In this document: piece by piece, positions 1 through 13,582 of the stretch
Numbering within the stretch: the stretch's first letter is position 1
Layout: the number at the start of each line of letters is the position of its first letter
Assembly: GCA_018398575.1 (NCBI GenBank)
Contig: JAGTXZ010000006.1
Span: 372,001 to 436,000, forward strand
Direction: 5' to 3'
Origin: Ampelomyces quisqualis
Lineage: Eukaryota; Ascomycota; Dothideomycetes; Pleosporales; Phaeosphaeriaceae
DNA: 64,000 nt
Notes under the pieces: model-generated
Databases searched by the model: none
What the model saw: the letters and a program-made list of their open reading frames with translations, nothing else
Told to the model about the DNA's origin: nothing
Translations under genes and position numbers: made by a program

Positions 1-159
1 TACTAACAAGACTAAAGACTAGGCGCTTTCTAGCTATAGGCAGAATATCCTACAACTAGTAGGAGAATTAGTAGCGCGCTAGTGTTCTAAGAGGCTTAAG
101 AACGCTACTAATGTAGATAAGGATAAGAATTTAGATTTAGAATAATTAGCAGAGACGCG

Positions 160-690
160 CTAAAGAGCTGTTAGAGTGTATATTATTAAAAACCTAAACT
201 TTAACAGATCTAAATATAAAGTTGTTAGAATAGCTTTAAAGCATCTACAAGAACAAAAATAGATCGCAAAGAAAAGTATATAATAGACGCAGTTTACAAT
301 AATTCTACTAGCTATTAGAAGTAATACTATTAAAACTAGCCTATATATTTGCTATTTAAAAGCTATATTAGCGCGACGCTATAAGGTATGTAAGCCTAAA
401 CTTCTAAATATACTAAAGCTTTAGAAGAAGTAGTAGCATTATTACTAGTATTAACAGGTACATTAACGTTAACCTCTATCTTATTTCTATTATTAAGATT
501 ATTCTTAGCAACAGTATCTATAGACTTGCTAGCCTTATCTTTAGACCTAGATTCAGAATCTAGTTTAACAGCTTAACTAGGATTAAAATTAGAGTTACTA
601 TTATTAGAAAGCTCTAGCAGCTCTTTAGTTACGTAAGACACTCTACTATAATAGCTCTTGTTATTAGCTATATTGCACAGCAGCCTACTC
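160..690 (-). pseudogene. Degenerate low-complexity coding frame
   Basis: On the minus strand this stretch reads as a Ser/Asn/Lys-rich polypeptide with very few stops, all of them TAA or TAG. It contains runs such as SESRSKDKASKS and NVNVPVNTSNNATTSSKAL. Such composition is common in disordered tails of fungal and transposon proteins and does not identify a family. Start and end are not defined. It may belong to the same broken gene set as the minus-strand frame near 3400-3800. No function is proposed. Confidence 0.25.
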
Positions 691-956
691 TAAACAAACA
701 AACTCTAATTAAACCTTACAGTAGCCTAGCAGGTTAAAACAAAAAACTAAGAGCAAGATATATATTCCTTAACACTCTATATAGTAGGAATAGGCAGCGT
801 TAGTAAGATGTTGTAAGCGTCTAGGCTATTTTAATTAACAAATTGCTTTAAATTACCTAAGTTACTACAATGTTAGTATAATTCTAAATAAAGTTCTAAG
901 GAAAAGAGTTTCTAAACAAGACTTAGCAACTTACCTATATAAGAATAAGCCTAAAA

Positions 957-1800
957 GCTTATATTATAGAAGCAGTTAGTATAAGTACTATAGAGCAGCT
1001 GCTTACTATTATAGACAACACTATAACACTTGCTAAAAGCATATTTACAATTACTCTTTGCGTAGCAGCTACAAGGCTAAACGTTATGCTAGCTTAGGTC
1101 TAGATATATGTAGACAGACTAACTGTAATATAGAATAAGTATAGCTAGATTGTTCTTAAGAAAGTTGCAGCCTATACCTAAGTAAAAGTAATTCTTAACT
1201 AAGATTCTATTAGTCTTTATATTAAAGAAGTTAAACTAGATAGCTAGTATATATCTACTCTCTTCTATAAGCTTAGAAGACAGGGCGCAGTTAACAAGCA
1301 GCAAGAAAAGGCTTTCTTTGTTAGTTTTAACCTTAAAAAGCATGTGCTAGAGCTAAGTAATAACCTTAATAGTTATTTAGCTAGATAATATTGCTATAAC
1401 TATAAATAAATTAGCCTAAAACAGCTAACAAGTTATTTAAATACTACTTACGCTAGTTATAGATAGTATTATAAGAGAAAGTAACCTTCTTATAGATATA
1501 TAGCTTAGAAGTCTTATTACTATAATAACTAGGAAAGATTAGCTTTGCAAAAGATGTCTAAGCAACAGACTAAGAAGTAGGTAGAAAGGCTATTAGAGTT
1601 AGCGTGCAATACTAAGCAATTTAAGCTTAAAGCTTGCTATTACTTATACTCTAAGTTTTAGCTAGCTTACTGCAAGCCTAAGGAGTTGTTAGAACTTTAA
1701 TAGATAACTTAGGAAAGCCTAAGTTGTTGTTAGAGAAGCCTAAGTTGCTGTTAAGAAAGCCTAGGGTATTATTAGAGAAACTAGGCAAATCTCTAAAGAT
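957..1800 (+). pseudogene. Degenerate unidentified protein gene
   Basis: One plus-strand frame starting near 957 stays open for about 280 codons apart from RIP-type TAA/TAG stops. The other frames have more stops. The decoded protein begins around AYIIEAVSISTIEQLLTIID and later has a basic, Tyr-rich section (SYLNTTYASYRQYYKRKQ). Towards the end it contains the 21-bp repeat listed separately. No transposase triad, zinc finger or reverse transcriptase motif could be seen. The start codon and true ends are not visible. It is judged real by low stop density rather than by homology. Confidence 0.35.
1715..1777. repeat. 21-bp tandem repeat, three units
   Basis: Three consecutive units begin with AAGCCTA and continue as variants of AGTTGTTGTTAGAG. 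Twenty-one bases equals seven codons, so the array keeps frame and in one plus-strand frame would encode repeated KPKLLLE. This suggests a short amphipathic repeat at the end of the degenerate gene that precedes it, although the frame used here differs from that of the upstream part. Confidence 0.6.
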
Positions 1801-3384
1801 TAACTATACTGCATTGTAGAACTTATTACTAGACTCTAAAGCAATAGTAATAGGTAAGTATAATAGACGCAGAATAAAACTACGTAGGCAAGAATTTTAG
1901 AGCAACGCGTGTTTAAGCTACTAAAGAAGCTTATTAATTGTAGCTAGAGCAGCAGTGTTAGGCAGGGGCAGTAGAGAAGTTATTAGGAGAGTTTAAAGAG
2001 CTAGCAAAATTCTTTTAGTAACCTTAGGCTTAGTAGATAGCTTTCTAAATAGCAGCAGCTCTAGCAATAGCCTATACACTGCAGCTAAAGCCTTAGCAGC
2101 CTTACTAGACAGAGAGAAAGTAAAAGAGTGCTATAGGCTGCTCTTAGAACTAGGCTATTACCTATAAGGAGATTAAAGAGCAGGCAGAGGCAGCGTTAGG
2201 CGCAGCAGAAAGCAAATAAGCAGGCAATGTTAAGCAGCAGCGTAGAAATCTATGCTAAGTAAGGTAATTAATAGGCTTAGAAAAAGAGTATAAGAGTATA
2301 AGAGTAAAGGTAAAGTAGAGGATTTAATAAAAGCCTAAGTAACGCGCAGTTAAAACAACGCACCTAATAACGCGCTAGTTAAGTAAGAGAAAAATAATAA
2401 ATAGAAGTAACAGAGCGTTAGTTAATTAGAAAATTAGAAAAGAAAAGAAGCTTCTTTTTATAGGAGAGGAAGAAAGTAGTGCCTTCTAGCACAGCTATAA
2501 ACTCTAAAAATGCGTTAAAAGAGAAGAGTTAATTTTACAGCAAACTACTACAAAAACAAGATCTATAATAGAAAACTCTAATTATTAGAGAAGTTGTTTA
2601 GACTACTTAAGCTATTACTTAAAGCATCTATATTAATATCTCTAACTAATAGATTGCTATTACTAGCTTCTAGGCTAGTGTTATTAACGCTACGCTTTGC
2701 ACTAGCTAAAGGCCTACTAATATTAAGCTAAGCTAAAGCCTTATTAGTAACAGCATTATTAGCATCTTTCTTAACATTCTTATTAACTATAACTAACTTA
2801 GGATCTAACTAAGCCTTCTTGTAAGGCAACTTCTTAACTTTATAACTCTTTATAGATAGACTAGAAATGCAACGCTTACTAGCAGATAGACTGCCTAAAA
2901 GCTCTTTAGAGTTGTAGCTAGCTTTAGAAGAGTTTTTAGAGACTTTGCTAGCATTAAAGTCTAGGCTTTAACAAGCTTTCCTAGCTAATAACTTTGCAAA
3001 ATCTAGTAGACTAGACTTACTTAGAGCTCTAAAGCTACTAAGCTTCTTTGCTAGAGTTAGTAAACTGCAATTACACAAATTCTTTAAAGGCAAGTTGTTA
3101 AGAATAAGAAGGCTAGAAGTAATATAGAAGGGCTTAACAGCTCTAGTGCCCTTAACGCTACGCAGAATAACTAGAGCGCCTATAAATAATTAGCAAATAA
3201 CTCTAGAAAAACAACAAAAAAGAATAACTAAAAAGGCGTTAGCTACTTAGAATTTATTAAACACTACTCTTTAGCAAAAGAGAACAAGCAGTTACTACAA
3301 GTACTATTATTTAGTAGCTTACCCTAGAACCTAAATTGTATACACAAGCTAGTAGACTTAAACGTCTAACTAGCTCTTGCGCAG

Positions 3385-3800
3385 TAACTACACAAGTGCT
3401 TAGACTTACCTTTAATAAAAGCTATGTTAATAGTGCAGTTAGTATAGCTTAAGATTAAGCTCTTAATGCAAGCGTTATAGATCTTATACTTCTTAGCTCT
3501 AGAGTTATCCTTAAGGCTAAAGTAATCGCCTAGAGTAGAAAGTAACTTATTAATATGCAGAGGCCTATTAGTCTTAATAACTAAGCTTACCTACTTAGCT
3601 TCTAAATAAGGGCTAATAGCAAGTAGTAATAAATAAGGCCCAAATGTTTTTCCTGCAGACTTAAAAGCAACAAAGACTAACTAGAGCTTAGCAATAAAAG
3701 AGCAGCTTAGCTTTCTATTCTTATTTAATTTAACTAGAGCAAATGTTAGCACGCATTTAGCTTAACTTATTAATAAACTAGCACTTACTTTAGTTAATTA
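3385..3800 (-). pseudogene. Degenerate gene with a P-loop-like motif
   Basis: A minus-strand frame is nearly free of stops for about 135 codons, and the few interruptions are TAA/TAG. It includes VAFKSAGKTFGPYLLLLA, which fits the Walker A pattern [AG]-x4-G-K-[ST], followed by a mixed hydrophobic and basic region (LINKLLSTLGDYFSLKDNS is typical of its style). A nucleotide-binding role is possible but rests on one short motif. No Walker B box or helicase motif was recognised downstream. It lies in the older repeat that giant transposon copy 1 later split. Confidence 0.3.
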
Positions 3801-5609
3801 TATTACTATAGCTAGAACAGTTAACTAGGTACCTGTAAACTAGAAAGCAAGTATCTCTATTAGGCCTAGAAATAAGCTTATTCTTTATTATAGCTTAAAG
3901 ATAAAGGTAAGGTGCAACTAAGAGGCTAAGAAAGTGTTAGGCACGTATATTAGGAAAATTCTAATTAACTAAAGGCAAAGCGTTAACTAAGCAACTATTA
4001 GCAACAGCTAAGCTTAAAACTTAGAAGCCTAAAGTAAGAATGCGCTAAATTATAAAAAGAAGTAGCTAAGTAGGTAAGAAAGTAAAGTGTACGCTAGAGC
4101 AAAGTATTATAGCTGCGTATAGATAAGTTACTTTAAAAGCAAATAGAAGTAGTAAAGTAAAAGAGTAATAAGCAGATAATACAAACTAAGCTAGAACTAG
4201 TTAGAACGCCTATTAACAAGGTAGGGAAGTTAAGTAGCTAATTACAGTACAGCAGCAGTAAAGTTGCGCGTTAAGTAAGTTAAGAGAGAGAGAGGCGTAA
4301 AGCAAGTAGCTAGCAATAAGAGTAATAGGAGACTAAATAACAAAGCAAGTAGCTAAAAGAAAGTAGAGCTAAAAGGTAAGGTAAAGTTAGCTAACACAAG
4401 ACTTGTTATAATAGAAGTAGTCTAAAGCGTTTGTAGTTGCAACGCAAGTCTGCCTAAGTAATACCTCTATAACACTAGGTAAAGTTAGAATAACGTAGGC
4501 TAATAGCGCTTTAGCGTTTAGGTAAGAGAGTTAGATAGTAACGTAAGAAGATAGAAAACAATTGTAAATAGGCACTACTCTTTTACTAAAGGCCTATTAG
4601 TTACTACTTTAACATTACAAAAAGTTTAGAGTTGTTTTTTCTTAGAAGTTAGTTCTTTTGTTTAAGCATTTTAGTTTTGCGTTTAGTATAAAAGAAAAGA
4701 GGCCTCTTTCTATAGATTAGAGGAGAGATGTAGTAAAGTAATATAGAAAGTAAGTCTAAAGAACGCTTGGGGTACAGCTAAGGGCATAGATAAGATATAA
4801 TAGCTAAAGGGCTATTAGAGAACAAGAACCTACATAACACACACCTAATAATAATATATTTAATTCTACATTAAATCTAATAGGCCCTAGAGGTAAATAA
4901 CGCTCTACTACACTATCTACAACTTTAACCTTCTTAAGCTTTAGGTCTCTAGTGTAAGGACTATCTAGACTGTACAGAACGTTCTTAATTACTTAATTAC
5001 TATACCTAGTTACAGAAAGTAACTGTGTTCTAGCCTTAACTCTTTCTTTAGAGTAGGTAGAACTAAACGTTTCTAGAATAAAGAGTAACTAATTATTAAC
5101 TAGGTGTACTACACCTACTCTGTTGTAAACAGTGCTTCTTAAAAGTAGATAGGTTATAAACGTAGTAGTGTACACTTTAAAGTCTAGATTAGTAACATTA
5201 GGTTCCTAATTAAAAGTAGTTAGGTTAATTAGTGCTGCTATAACATCTTCTAGGTATATTACTATCTTAGTCTTAGAACTTAAGTAGTTAGCTGCAATAG
5301 GTAGCGTCTAACTAGCTTTCTTAATCTTATTATTAAGTGCAGCCTACTTAGCAGTGTTAAGCTACTTAAGGACCTTCTTTTAGTTAAAATTAGAGATCTT
5401 AATTAGTACTTTTTTTAGTAGAGCTAATCTACTAATTGTAGTCTTTAGTTAAAGACAATCTATTAGGTCCTATTTATGCTTTTTATTATTCTTGCAAAGG
5501 TAAGGTTTTAGCTTTAAATTGCCTTTGCCTTTGTTCTTTAGATTAAAGTCCTTGTTTTCTAAGTTCTTAATGTTTCTAAGGGTTGCAAAGGCTAAATAGG
5601 ACTTTCCTT

Positions 5610-5850
5610 TGTTAGGAAAAATTAAGATTTGTCTAGTTAGCCTAGTTGCAGCGACCTGCAGCTGCCTAACAGCAATACTATCTACTAGACAATTTGCTAA
5701 AGTTGCCCTACTTACTTCTAGTTGCTAGTAACCTAATAGTAACCTAATAGTAAGTTGCCTATATTGCCTATATTGCCTATGTTGCTAGTATTACTAGTGT
5801 TACTAGTGTTACTAGTGTTACTAGATTTAACAGTTAAGAACTATTAAGTA
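5610..5850 (+). repeat. Left terminal and subterminal repeats, copy 1
   Basis: About the first 150 bp match the left ends of the three 840-bp elements (shared blocks include CTACTAGACAATTTGC and CTTACTTCTAG). Then comes a run of short direct repeats of the type GTTRCTAGT at about 5775-5825, corresponding to less mutated TCGCTAGTG repeats in the small elements. Dense subterminal repeats of this kind are typical transposase-binding sites in CACTA-like transposons. That role is inferred here. Confidence 0.65.
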
Positions 5851-8285
5851 CTACAGCACTAGCAGAACTATATACTGCAGCTAGCTGCCTATATCTTTAT
5901 ACTCTTATAGCGTAAGCTAACTAAGCTAGTTCTTCTTATCTAGTTATATAGGCTTTTTAATTAAATATAGCATAGTTAAATTATAGTCCTTTAAAAGAAG
6001 GCTAGCCTAGACATAGCTACTAGGCTTAATATTCTTTAGGGCATGCGTTAGTAAGTACATAACGCGCTCTATATATAGATAGCTATAACTACTACTACTA
6101 CTACTTGCAAAGTAGTAACTATCTTACTAGTTAGTTATATTAGAATTATATGCTGTGTCTGCTAGTGCTGTACTATCTACTATAGTAGTCTATACTATTG
6201 CGTTATATTAAGGCTAACCTAACAGTATCTACGCGTTATACTAGCAAAAGTATATTAAGTTATTATAACATTTGCTACGCCTGCTATTTATAACTACTTA
6301 ATAATACCTTATTTCTTCTTTGTACTATTGTACTAACCTATTGCACTTGTCTAGCTCTAGTTACTATTTCTCTTTAGTTAAGGTAATTACGTTAAGTATA
6401 TTACTTTTAATTGCAATATTATAGGCCTACGTTAAAAATTCTTTCTATGCGTCTTCTGCTATAATACTCTAGCTACCTCTATAGTTCTTAAACTATAGCT
6501 ATTTATCTGCCTTATAAAGGTATTCTAGTGCAAGTTTATCTATATGTCTATACTCTTCTAGCAAAACATCTTTTACTTTACCTAATACTTTACATACACG
6601 TATATAGATAGTACTCTATATAAGTTATTTATATTATATTATGTTTAGACCTACTTATATTATTAGTGTCTCTGTGTAGAACTTTCTCTCCCTTTCTAAC
6701 GTCCTTCTTCTTATCCTTTTCTATTAAGTAGTTTACCTTCTTCTTCTCTTTGTTATTATAGTTGTTTATAAGTGTATTATAGCAATCTTACTTCTCTTCT
6801 ATACAGTTAGCTAGGATATTATCTACGTTATTGTTATAGGTATTCTTTAGCACTAAAACATTAGCTCTGTTATTCTCTTGTTAGTTTATATGTATAGTAA
6901 TATCCTGTTGTATATTATTCTATATAAGAATCTGTTAAATGCCTTCTAAGTTCTTCTATTTTTTTTAAATAGCATTAAAGTAGTTTGCTTTCTATTAGCT
7001 AATGCTATGTATAGAACTTGTAATATACTTGCTATAGTGTGTCTATAGAAGAGTATAGTTTTCCTAGTGCTATTGTTATTAAATTTTCTCATTACGTTAA
7101 ATATAACTAAGCCTGTTAGTGCTACTATATTTGCACTTAGTTTATTAAACTTCTCTTAATTTCTAGTTATTGCAGCAATACTCTATTTCCTGTTATTATA
7201 GAATAACTATACTATTACTACTAGAAGACTAGGGTTTAGAAATCTAGTAGATTTAGGCTGTCTTTAGTTAGCTAGTATAGCCGTTTTAAAGGTGTACTTG
7301 CGTTCTTTAGGTCTTGTAGTAAGTATATAAATTCTTTAAGCAGTTTACTAGGCTTAAGATCCTATCTATCTAAGTAGTTTAATATGTAGGCACTAGTAAT
7401 TTCTAGTTATCTTTACCTTATTACGTAGGTCTATAAGTTACTACATATGTCTAGTATCTAGGCGCCTACTGTTAGCTACTATCTTTAGCAGACTGCAATA
7501 GTACTTATATAGCAAGTAGCTTCTTTATACAGTGTTAAGCTAATATATAATTAAACTAATAACAGCAGAGTATTCTATACTTCTATCTAAGTATCTAGTA
7601 GTATTTAGGCGTATATATACCTACGTATATTAAGCTATAGTATTATTACTATACTATATAGTATCTTTCTGTTATTAGTAAGTAGTTGCGTTACTAGAAT
7701 AACTCTTGCCTTCTCTAGTGTAGTCTTGTTTTCTAGTAATATACTTTTCTTTACCTAATATTTTTCTTTCTCTTATAGTAGTAACCTAAATAGGTCTGCA
7801 CTAGATAAGAAGAGTTGCAACTCTATAATAGTTAGAACTACTTATTTATATATAGCAAGGCATCTTTCTATAATATAACAGCCTTAAGTCTAATAGCAGT
7901 TTATTTTTAACTACTAATATTTTCTATATATTAGTCTTATAGGTTTTTAGTTTGTGTTAGCTTGTTATACTTATACTACTACTACGTCTAGATTTCTCTT
8001 GTTAATAAGCAAGTAAGGCTATAGATCTAAAAGTGTACAGTATTTAATCTCTAAGCTATCTTATTAGGTAACTTTTTAGTTAGGCTAGTGTAGTAGTTAG
8101 TTGTACATCTGTTTTAACACTAGAGTTAAGGCTTAAAAATAGTAGCGTTAGAGTCTAGATAGTTTTTAGTATCTGCAGCGTCTTAGTTTTTAGTATATTA
8201 GTTCTAAGGTTACATTCTCTAAAAGCCTAACCTTTGCACTATTATCTGTAAGCGCTTATTTTAGCGCTTGTTTAGATAGAGACAT
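5830..8285 (-). pseudogene. Unidentified gene A of giant transposon, copy 1
   Basis: This is the mirror image of the gene at 49491-51945 in copy 2, where the frame is described. A start codon (CAT on the plus strand at 8283-8285) is retained at the equivalent place. The rest is interrupted by many TAA/TAG codons of RIP origin. It occupies the left end of the element, next to the subterminal repeats and transcribed towards the terminus. No domain was recognised, so it is best regarded as a cargo or accessory gene of the transposon. Confidence 0.5.
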
Positions 8286-8524
8286 AGTGTACTACTAATA
8301 TTACTTAAATTTACTACTTAGTATAGAGTATATAGAGTAAGCGCTTACACTTTAAATATTAAAGAACTATTAGTAAGAGTAGCAGAAGTAAGCAATATGT
8401 GTAGCGTAACAGAGTTTTTACTTTACAAGTATAAGTAGAGTTTTTATAACATATATAGTCTAATATTACCTTAAATTCTACTAGAGCGTAGTAGTTAGGC
8501 TATTTAATTAGATAGCCTCTTGTT

Positions 8525-8965
8525 CTTAACTGCGTGCTAGCGTATATAACAGTTGTCTACTATTAGTATAAATAGTTATACGCGTGATACAGGTAATTAG
8601 GTACTTTTCTATTCTTAACTAATTGTTAGCGTATATAATAGTTGTTTACTATTAGCACAAATAGTAGTACGCGTAATATAAGTAATTAGGTACCTTTCTA
8701 TTTTTAACTTATTGTTAGTATATATAATAGTTGTCTACTATTAGTATAAATAGTAGTGCGCGCAATATAAGTAATTAGGTACCTTTCTATTCTTAACTAA
8801 TTATTAGTGTATATAATAGTTATCTACTGTTAGCATAAATAGTAGTGCGTATAATACAGGCAATTAGATACCTTTTTATTCTTCTATTCTTAACTAAATA
8901 TTAGCGTATATAATAGTTATCTACTATTAGTATAAATAGTTATGCGCGCAATATAGGCAATTCTG
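8525..8965. repeat. Minisatellite, about 89 bp x 5 (copy 1)
   Basis: Five units start at CTTAACT-like sequence near 8525, 8614, 8703, 8792 and 8889. Each contains TACTATTAGYAYAAATAGT, itself a near-palindrome, and GGTAATTAGGTACCTTTCTATT. Spacing is 89 bp for the first three steps and about 97 bp for the last, where CTTCTATT is doubled. Units differ mainly by C/T and G/A changes, as expected from RIP. The array lies between unknown gene A and the transposase. Copy 2 has six units at the matching place. Confidence 0.85.
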
Positions 8966-9199
8966 TAGCTCTGCACGTAAAAAACTATTTACCTAGTAAG
9001 TTGTTGTTACAGATCTAGTATACTACTATACTAGTTATATTTGTAGTTTAATTATAAATAACGCCTAGTATATCTTTAATATAACTGTCTCTTATAATAC
9101 GCTGTACTAGCGTGCCTTTATAGATATCTATATTTGCGCCTACCTATTTCTCTTCTTTATATAGTAGTATATACTATTATATTTACTTTTAAAGCCTAA

Positions 9200-9850
9200 T
9201 TTGTGCTCTAATATCTTTACAAACAAATTATAATTAAGGTTATTAATATACTTATCTATTGCTAGTAGGTTATAGTATGTATATAATAGCTAGTTTATCT
9301 TAATAAAAGTGTACTTGTTTCTAGTTGCGTTTAATACTAATATAGTTGTTATGTTAAGAGTAATTTGTGTTATACTTAACTCTTTATTAACTATTTCTAT
9401 TATCTTTCTACGCAGGTTTCTATCTTATAAAGCTTACTTCTAATTGTTATTTAGTTTAGTTTTATTCTGTTGCAAGCGCATCTGTTAGGCTGCGTTATAG
9501 TTACATTAGATAGCAAAGTGTATAATTGTCTAGATAAGGCAACTATTAGCTGCGTTCTATAGTAGTCTGTTCTGTTATAATACAATTACTCTTGTAATTT
9601 ACTATAGCTATTCTTTTACTATAGTTGTCTGTAAGAAACAACCTAGCATCTTCTGCCTTCTTAACTCTTATTTTATATTAGAGTATATTAAGTTGTATTC
9701 CTCTACTGTTAGTTGTATTATATTGCATATACTGTCTTTTAACAATTATGTCTAGTGTTGCTATAGTAGTACTATTCTCTTGTCTGCACTAACTAGTAAT
9801 TCTAGGTAACTATTATAATATCTCTGTAATACCTGCGTACGTAGATAAAA
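9200..9850 (-). pseudogene. Small coding-like block B, copy 1
   Basis: This is the mirror of 47830-48480 in copy 2, between the Plavaka-type transposase and the 89-bp minisatellite. In the transposase direction one frame is interrupted almost only by TAA/TAG. It could be the last exon of the transposase or a separate small gene. No motif was recognised. Confidence 0.35.
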
Positions 9851-9984
9851 GTTACTAGTATTACGCGTTTGTAGTAGTATATAGTATATAGTAAAGAGAT
9901 TGCGTTAGCAGCCTTACGCTATAGTCTTGTGTTATAGTGCCTGTTATATTAGTAGGTTTGTATTCTATTAGGTATATTAAAGTA

Positions 9985-12900
9985 ATAGTAAGGCTATTAT
10001 TAGATATATAATTCTATTTACTATGTCTAACACTATATACTAGCTATCTTACTACATTTACTTCTATTTATAATTCTGCACTATATATATCTAGTCTTAA
10101 TTAAATGTAAAAGAATACAGTCTATTATATTTGTCCTAATTAATATAATTGTTTACATAGTATAAAATAGAGACCTTATTATTAAGTATAGGTAGATCCT
10201 TTAGTACTAGGTGCATAGAGTAAATAATAGTTGTTATGTTATATACCTTAAATACTTATAGTGTATGTTACTTAGTCTTTATACTATATATATAGTAGCG
10301 TACACTTAGCATTCCTATTATATAATTAATTTAACTATTATTATTAAATACTATACCCTTATAAAAGGCACCTATATACTTATATTTCTTTCTGTTCTTG
10401 TCTTAGTATTTGTTATTAATAAATATAAGTATTAGGTACACCTAAGCTATAGCTCTACTATTTGCAATAGTCTAAGATAGTTGCGTATAGTTTTTATATT
10501 TAAACTCTTGCACCTATACGTAATCTTTGCGCTATTTTTTAGTCCTATACTAGTTAGGCGCGTATTACACTATGTCTTCTTTGCAATATTTAGGGTTATT
10601 ATAGCGTTTACTTAATAGCCTTAAGTATTTTATAGAAGAGTGTATTTTTACATTTATCTTATTTACCTAGTAAGAGTTAAAGTCTTATCTATCTTTATTA
10701 TATAAAGTAATAAGGCAGCTAGTTACTTTCTAATAGTAGTGTTAGACAAATACTACAGTAGCATATATAAAGTCTAGCAACGTAATATATATAGTAACCT
10801 TACTAAGAAGTAGTATAATAGAATTTAGTAATATACCTAGTATAGACTATCTAAGTTATCTAAATAGTATTGCTGTTAACACGCTTGTAGTAAAGGTATA
10901 CTTACGCTAGTTAGCAGTAGTATACTATTAACTTTAGTCTATAACTGTCTTATGTTTAAATACTATAAGCGTAAGCTATCTAAAGTTATAAAGGTAGATT
11001 TGCGCAAGAAAATCTCTCTTATTTGTTATTAGGTAAAATTGTTTTACTATTATAATATAGTAGGCCTTACTATTTATTCTAGTATATATACTATTAAGAG
11101 CCTTATATATATAGATGTTGTTAGTAATATAGGTTAGCGCGTGCTATTTAAAGTAGTTTAAATCCTTTTCTTTTTCTTATGTTTGTCTAAAAGGTTAAAG
11201 CTCTTCTTTTAGAACATCTATTTGTTTAATAGCTAACAACATATACCCTAACGTGTTTTTGTTATAACTTTTTTATTATAATAGTACTAGCAGATTGTAC
11301 GCAGCCTAGATAAAATGCAACACGTATAGTGCCTTAGTTGCTAGTAGAAGAGATACTACTACTACAAATTAGTAAATTCCTACTTTTTATTCTGCGCTAG
11401 TCTACTATAACACTTTTGTAAAAGCCCTCTTATTATTAAACTGTTTTAGTCTAGTGTTATACTTAACCTAGCAGAACCTTTTATTTAACTAGGCATAGCT
11501 ATTATCTTCTACTACTAGAACTGCAGCACTATTCTAGCCTTTCTTTTATTTAGAGTATATATCTATTAGTATGTCTTCTGCAAACTCTAATATCTTTATA
11601 ACTAACCTCTTAAGCAGTAGATATAATATATCTATAGCTAACAACTTATATATATTAAAGTTGTAGTAGTTCTAGCCAAAGCACTTTACTAGATAAATAT
11701 AATTCTTTTGTTCTTTATTAAGATAACAACTCTATTATAAGCGTATATACTCTTTTGTTTACTATAGATATTTATTATATAAGTTCTCTTATTAATCTAG
11801 TAGTACTGTATATTAAGTATAGTGTCTGTTTTTCTTTATACCTATTAGTAGCACTTACTCTTTATAGTTAGCTAGAATTACATAAATAGTAAGGTAACAC
11901 TATTACGTCTGTTAGTTAGTACACTCTAGTTATATACTGTATTTAGCAGCCTTTTTAAGTGCTGCAGTTACTAGTTAGCTTTTGTTCTCTATAGTAACTT
12001 TCTGTTATTAACGCTGTAGTTAGTACTTACGCAATAATAGTTTACTTATATAGTAATAATATACTTTACTCTTTAGAATAGAGTCTAGAAGCTTAGCAGT
12101 TAGGATAAATCTAGCTAGTAGTGTTCTAGGTGTTGTTCTGCGTTATTATGCCTTAGAGTTAAAATTCCTAATAGTAATATATATTAGCTATGCTGCTATA
12201 TTACTAGTTATTATAGATAACTATATTTTGTCTACTGCTAGTATAACTGGCATAAGAGTTGTACTATCTAGCAAGCGCTGTTGTATTAACTACTCTTAAT
12301 TTCTTAAGTGTAGTTTATAATACACTCTTATAGGATTATTAGGTATGCCTGTAAATAAACAGCTAGGTGCGTAAACTATCTTGTAAGTAAATAGGTAATT
12401 ACTAAGTATAAAGGTAATCTGTAACATAATATCCTAGTATATAAATATACATTAGTTAGGTTAGAAGTTTAATAACCTAGATGTAATTACTACGTCCTCT
12501 TATATCTATACGTTATCTTATAGCCTAGATTAAATATTTAACATAGGCTGTTGCTATTAGTGCTCTAATTAGAACTATAGCTATAAATATAGCTTGTGTA
12601 GCTGTGTATTAGTAAAGAAGCTGTTAATATTACCTAATGTGCATTTTATTCTTTATAGCTACAATACAAACGCTAGTGCAAAAAGAAAACTAAAGGGCCC
12701 TACTATGTTATTCCTATTAGTATTAGTACGCGTGCGCTATTTAGCTGCGTATAGCCTACTACTTTGCGTCTACTATTTCTAAACTAAAGGGTTTACTAGC
12801 GTGCTGTCTACTTACTGTCTTAAACAGTTTGTTCTATCCTTATATAGACGCTAATATTAGGCCTATCTACTCTCTTACCTTATATTTAGCTAGAGTATAG

Positions 12901-13075
12901 TCGCGTTTATATAAGGTGTTGCTATATAAAGTAGGTACTGCGTTACCTATAGTAGTATCTATTACGTTAGAGCTATTAGAGTTATACTATTATATTATAG
13001 TGTTAGGAGTTATAACTAGCGTATTATTAGGTAGTAGGTAGCAACGCCTCTAGTATTAAGTACTATGTTTAACAA
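9985..13075 (-). pseudogene. RIP-broken Plavaka-type transposase, copy 1
   Basis: This is the minus-strand counterpart of the transposase at 44630-47690, where the motifs are listed. Corresponding blocks occur in the same order, but all are interrupted by RIP stops, so no functional product is possible. The enzyme family cuts and pastes DNA transposons at short terminal inverted repeats. By context this is the likely mobilising enzyme of the element and of the three short elements with the same ends. Limits are estimated by mirroring copy 2. Confidence 0.65.
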
Positions 13076-13582
13076 GTTCTATATACGTTTTGGTATAAAA
13101 GCTATATAGTATATATATATAATCTATTACTAATTTACTTATATATAACTCTGTAGTTTAAATATAAAAAGACTAAGTGTATAAAAACAGTAATAATATT
13201 AGTTATATAGTGTTAGAGTAGTTACTAGCAGTATTTATCCTGTGCTGCATAGTCTGTTATCTACTATAGTCTACTAAAGTCTACTATAGCTAACAGTTAC
13301 TTAACCTGTATATAGAACTATACTAACAGTTATAGGCGCAATAACTAATATTTTTCTTTTCTTTAATATTTCTTATTACTCTAACAACTGTTACGTTATT
13401 ACACTAGAGCTTACTTATTAACAACTAGGTTAGTTAGGCTAGCTAATACAGCTTAATAGAGATTAATATTAATAATAATCCTTATGCTAGAAAATATTAT
13501 TACTCTAGAATAAGTAAGTTACTATATATTTAGAATATATATAGTAGAACTCAAACGCATAAAAAGGTAAGTATACCTACAA

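Larger units (their letters stand above)
1..5607. other. Older degenerate repeat DNA, left part
   Basis: This AT-rich, strongly RIP-mutated stretch lies left of giant transposon copy 1. The same stretch resumes at 24898, because the transposon inserted into it and duplicated TT. It holds several frames interrupted only by TAA/TAG (separate entries at 160-690, 957-1800 and 3385-3800) and no intact gene. From about 4000 to 5607 no product could be recognised. A minus-strand frame with only RIP-type stops appears to run from about 25000 across the insertion point into 5607-5400. That fits an old gene split by the insertion. No LTR, terminal repeat or known transposase motif was recognised, so the family of this older repeat is unknown. 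Confidence 0.5.

Noticed and set aside
8525..8965. Regular repeats considered as a CRISPR array
   Set aside because: Units are contiguous tandem copies without unique spacers, and the context is a eukaryotic transposon.
12594..12782. 62-codon open frame on the plus strand
   Set aside because: It is antisense to the Plavaka-type transposase remnant and has no protein-like features; chance opening.
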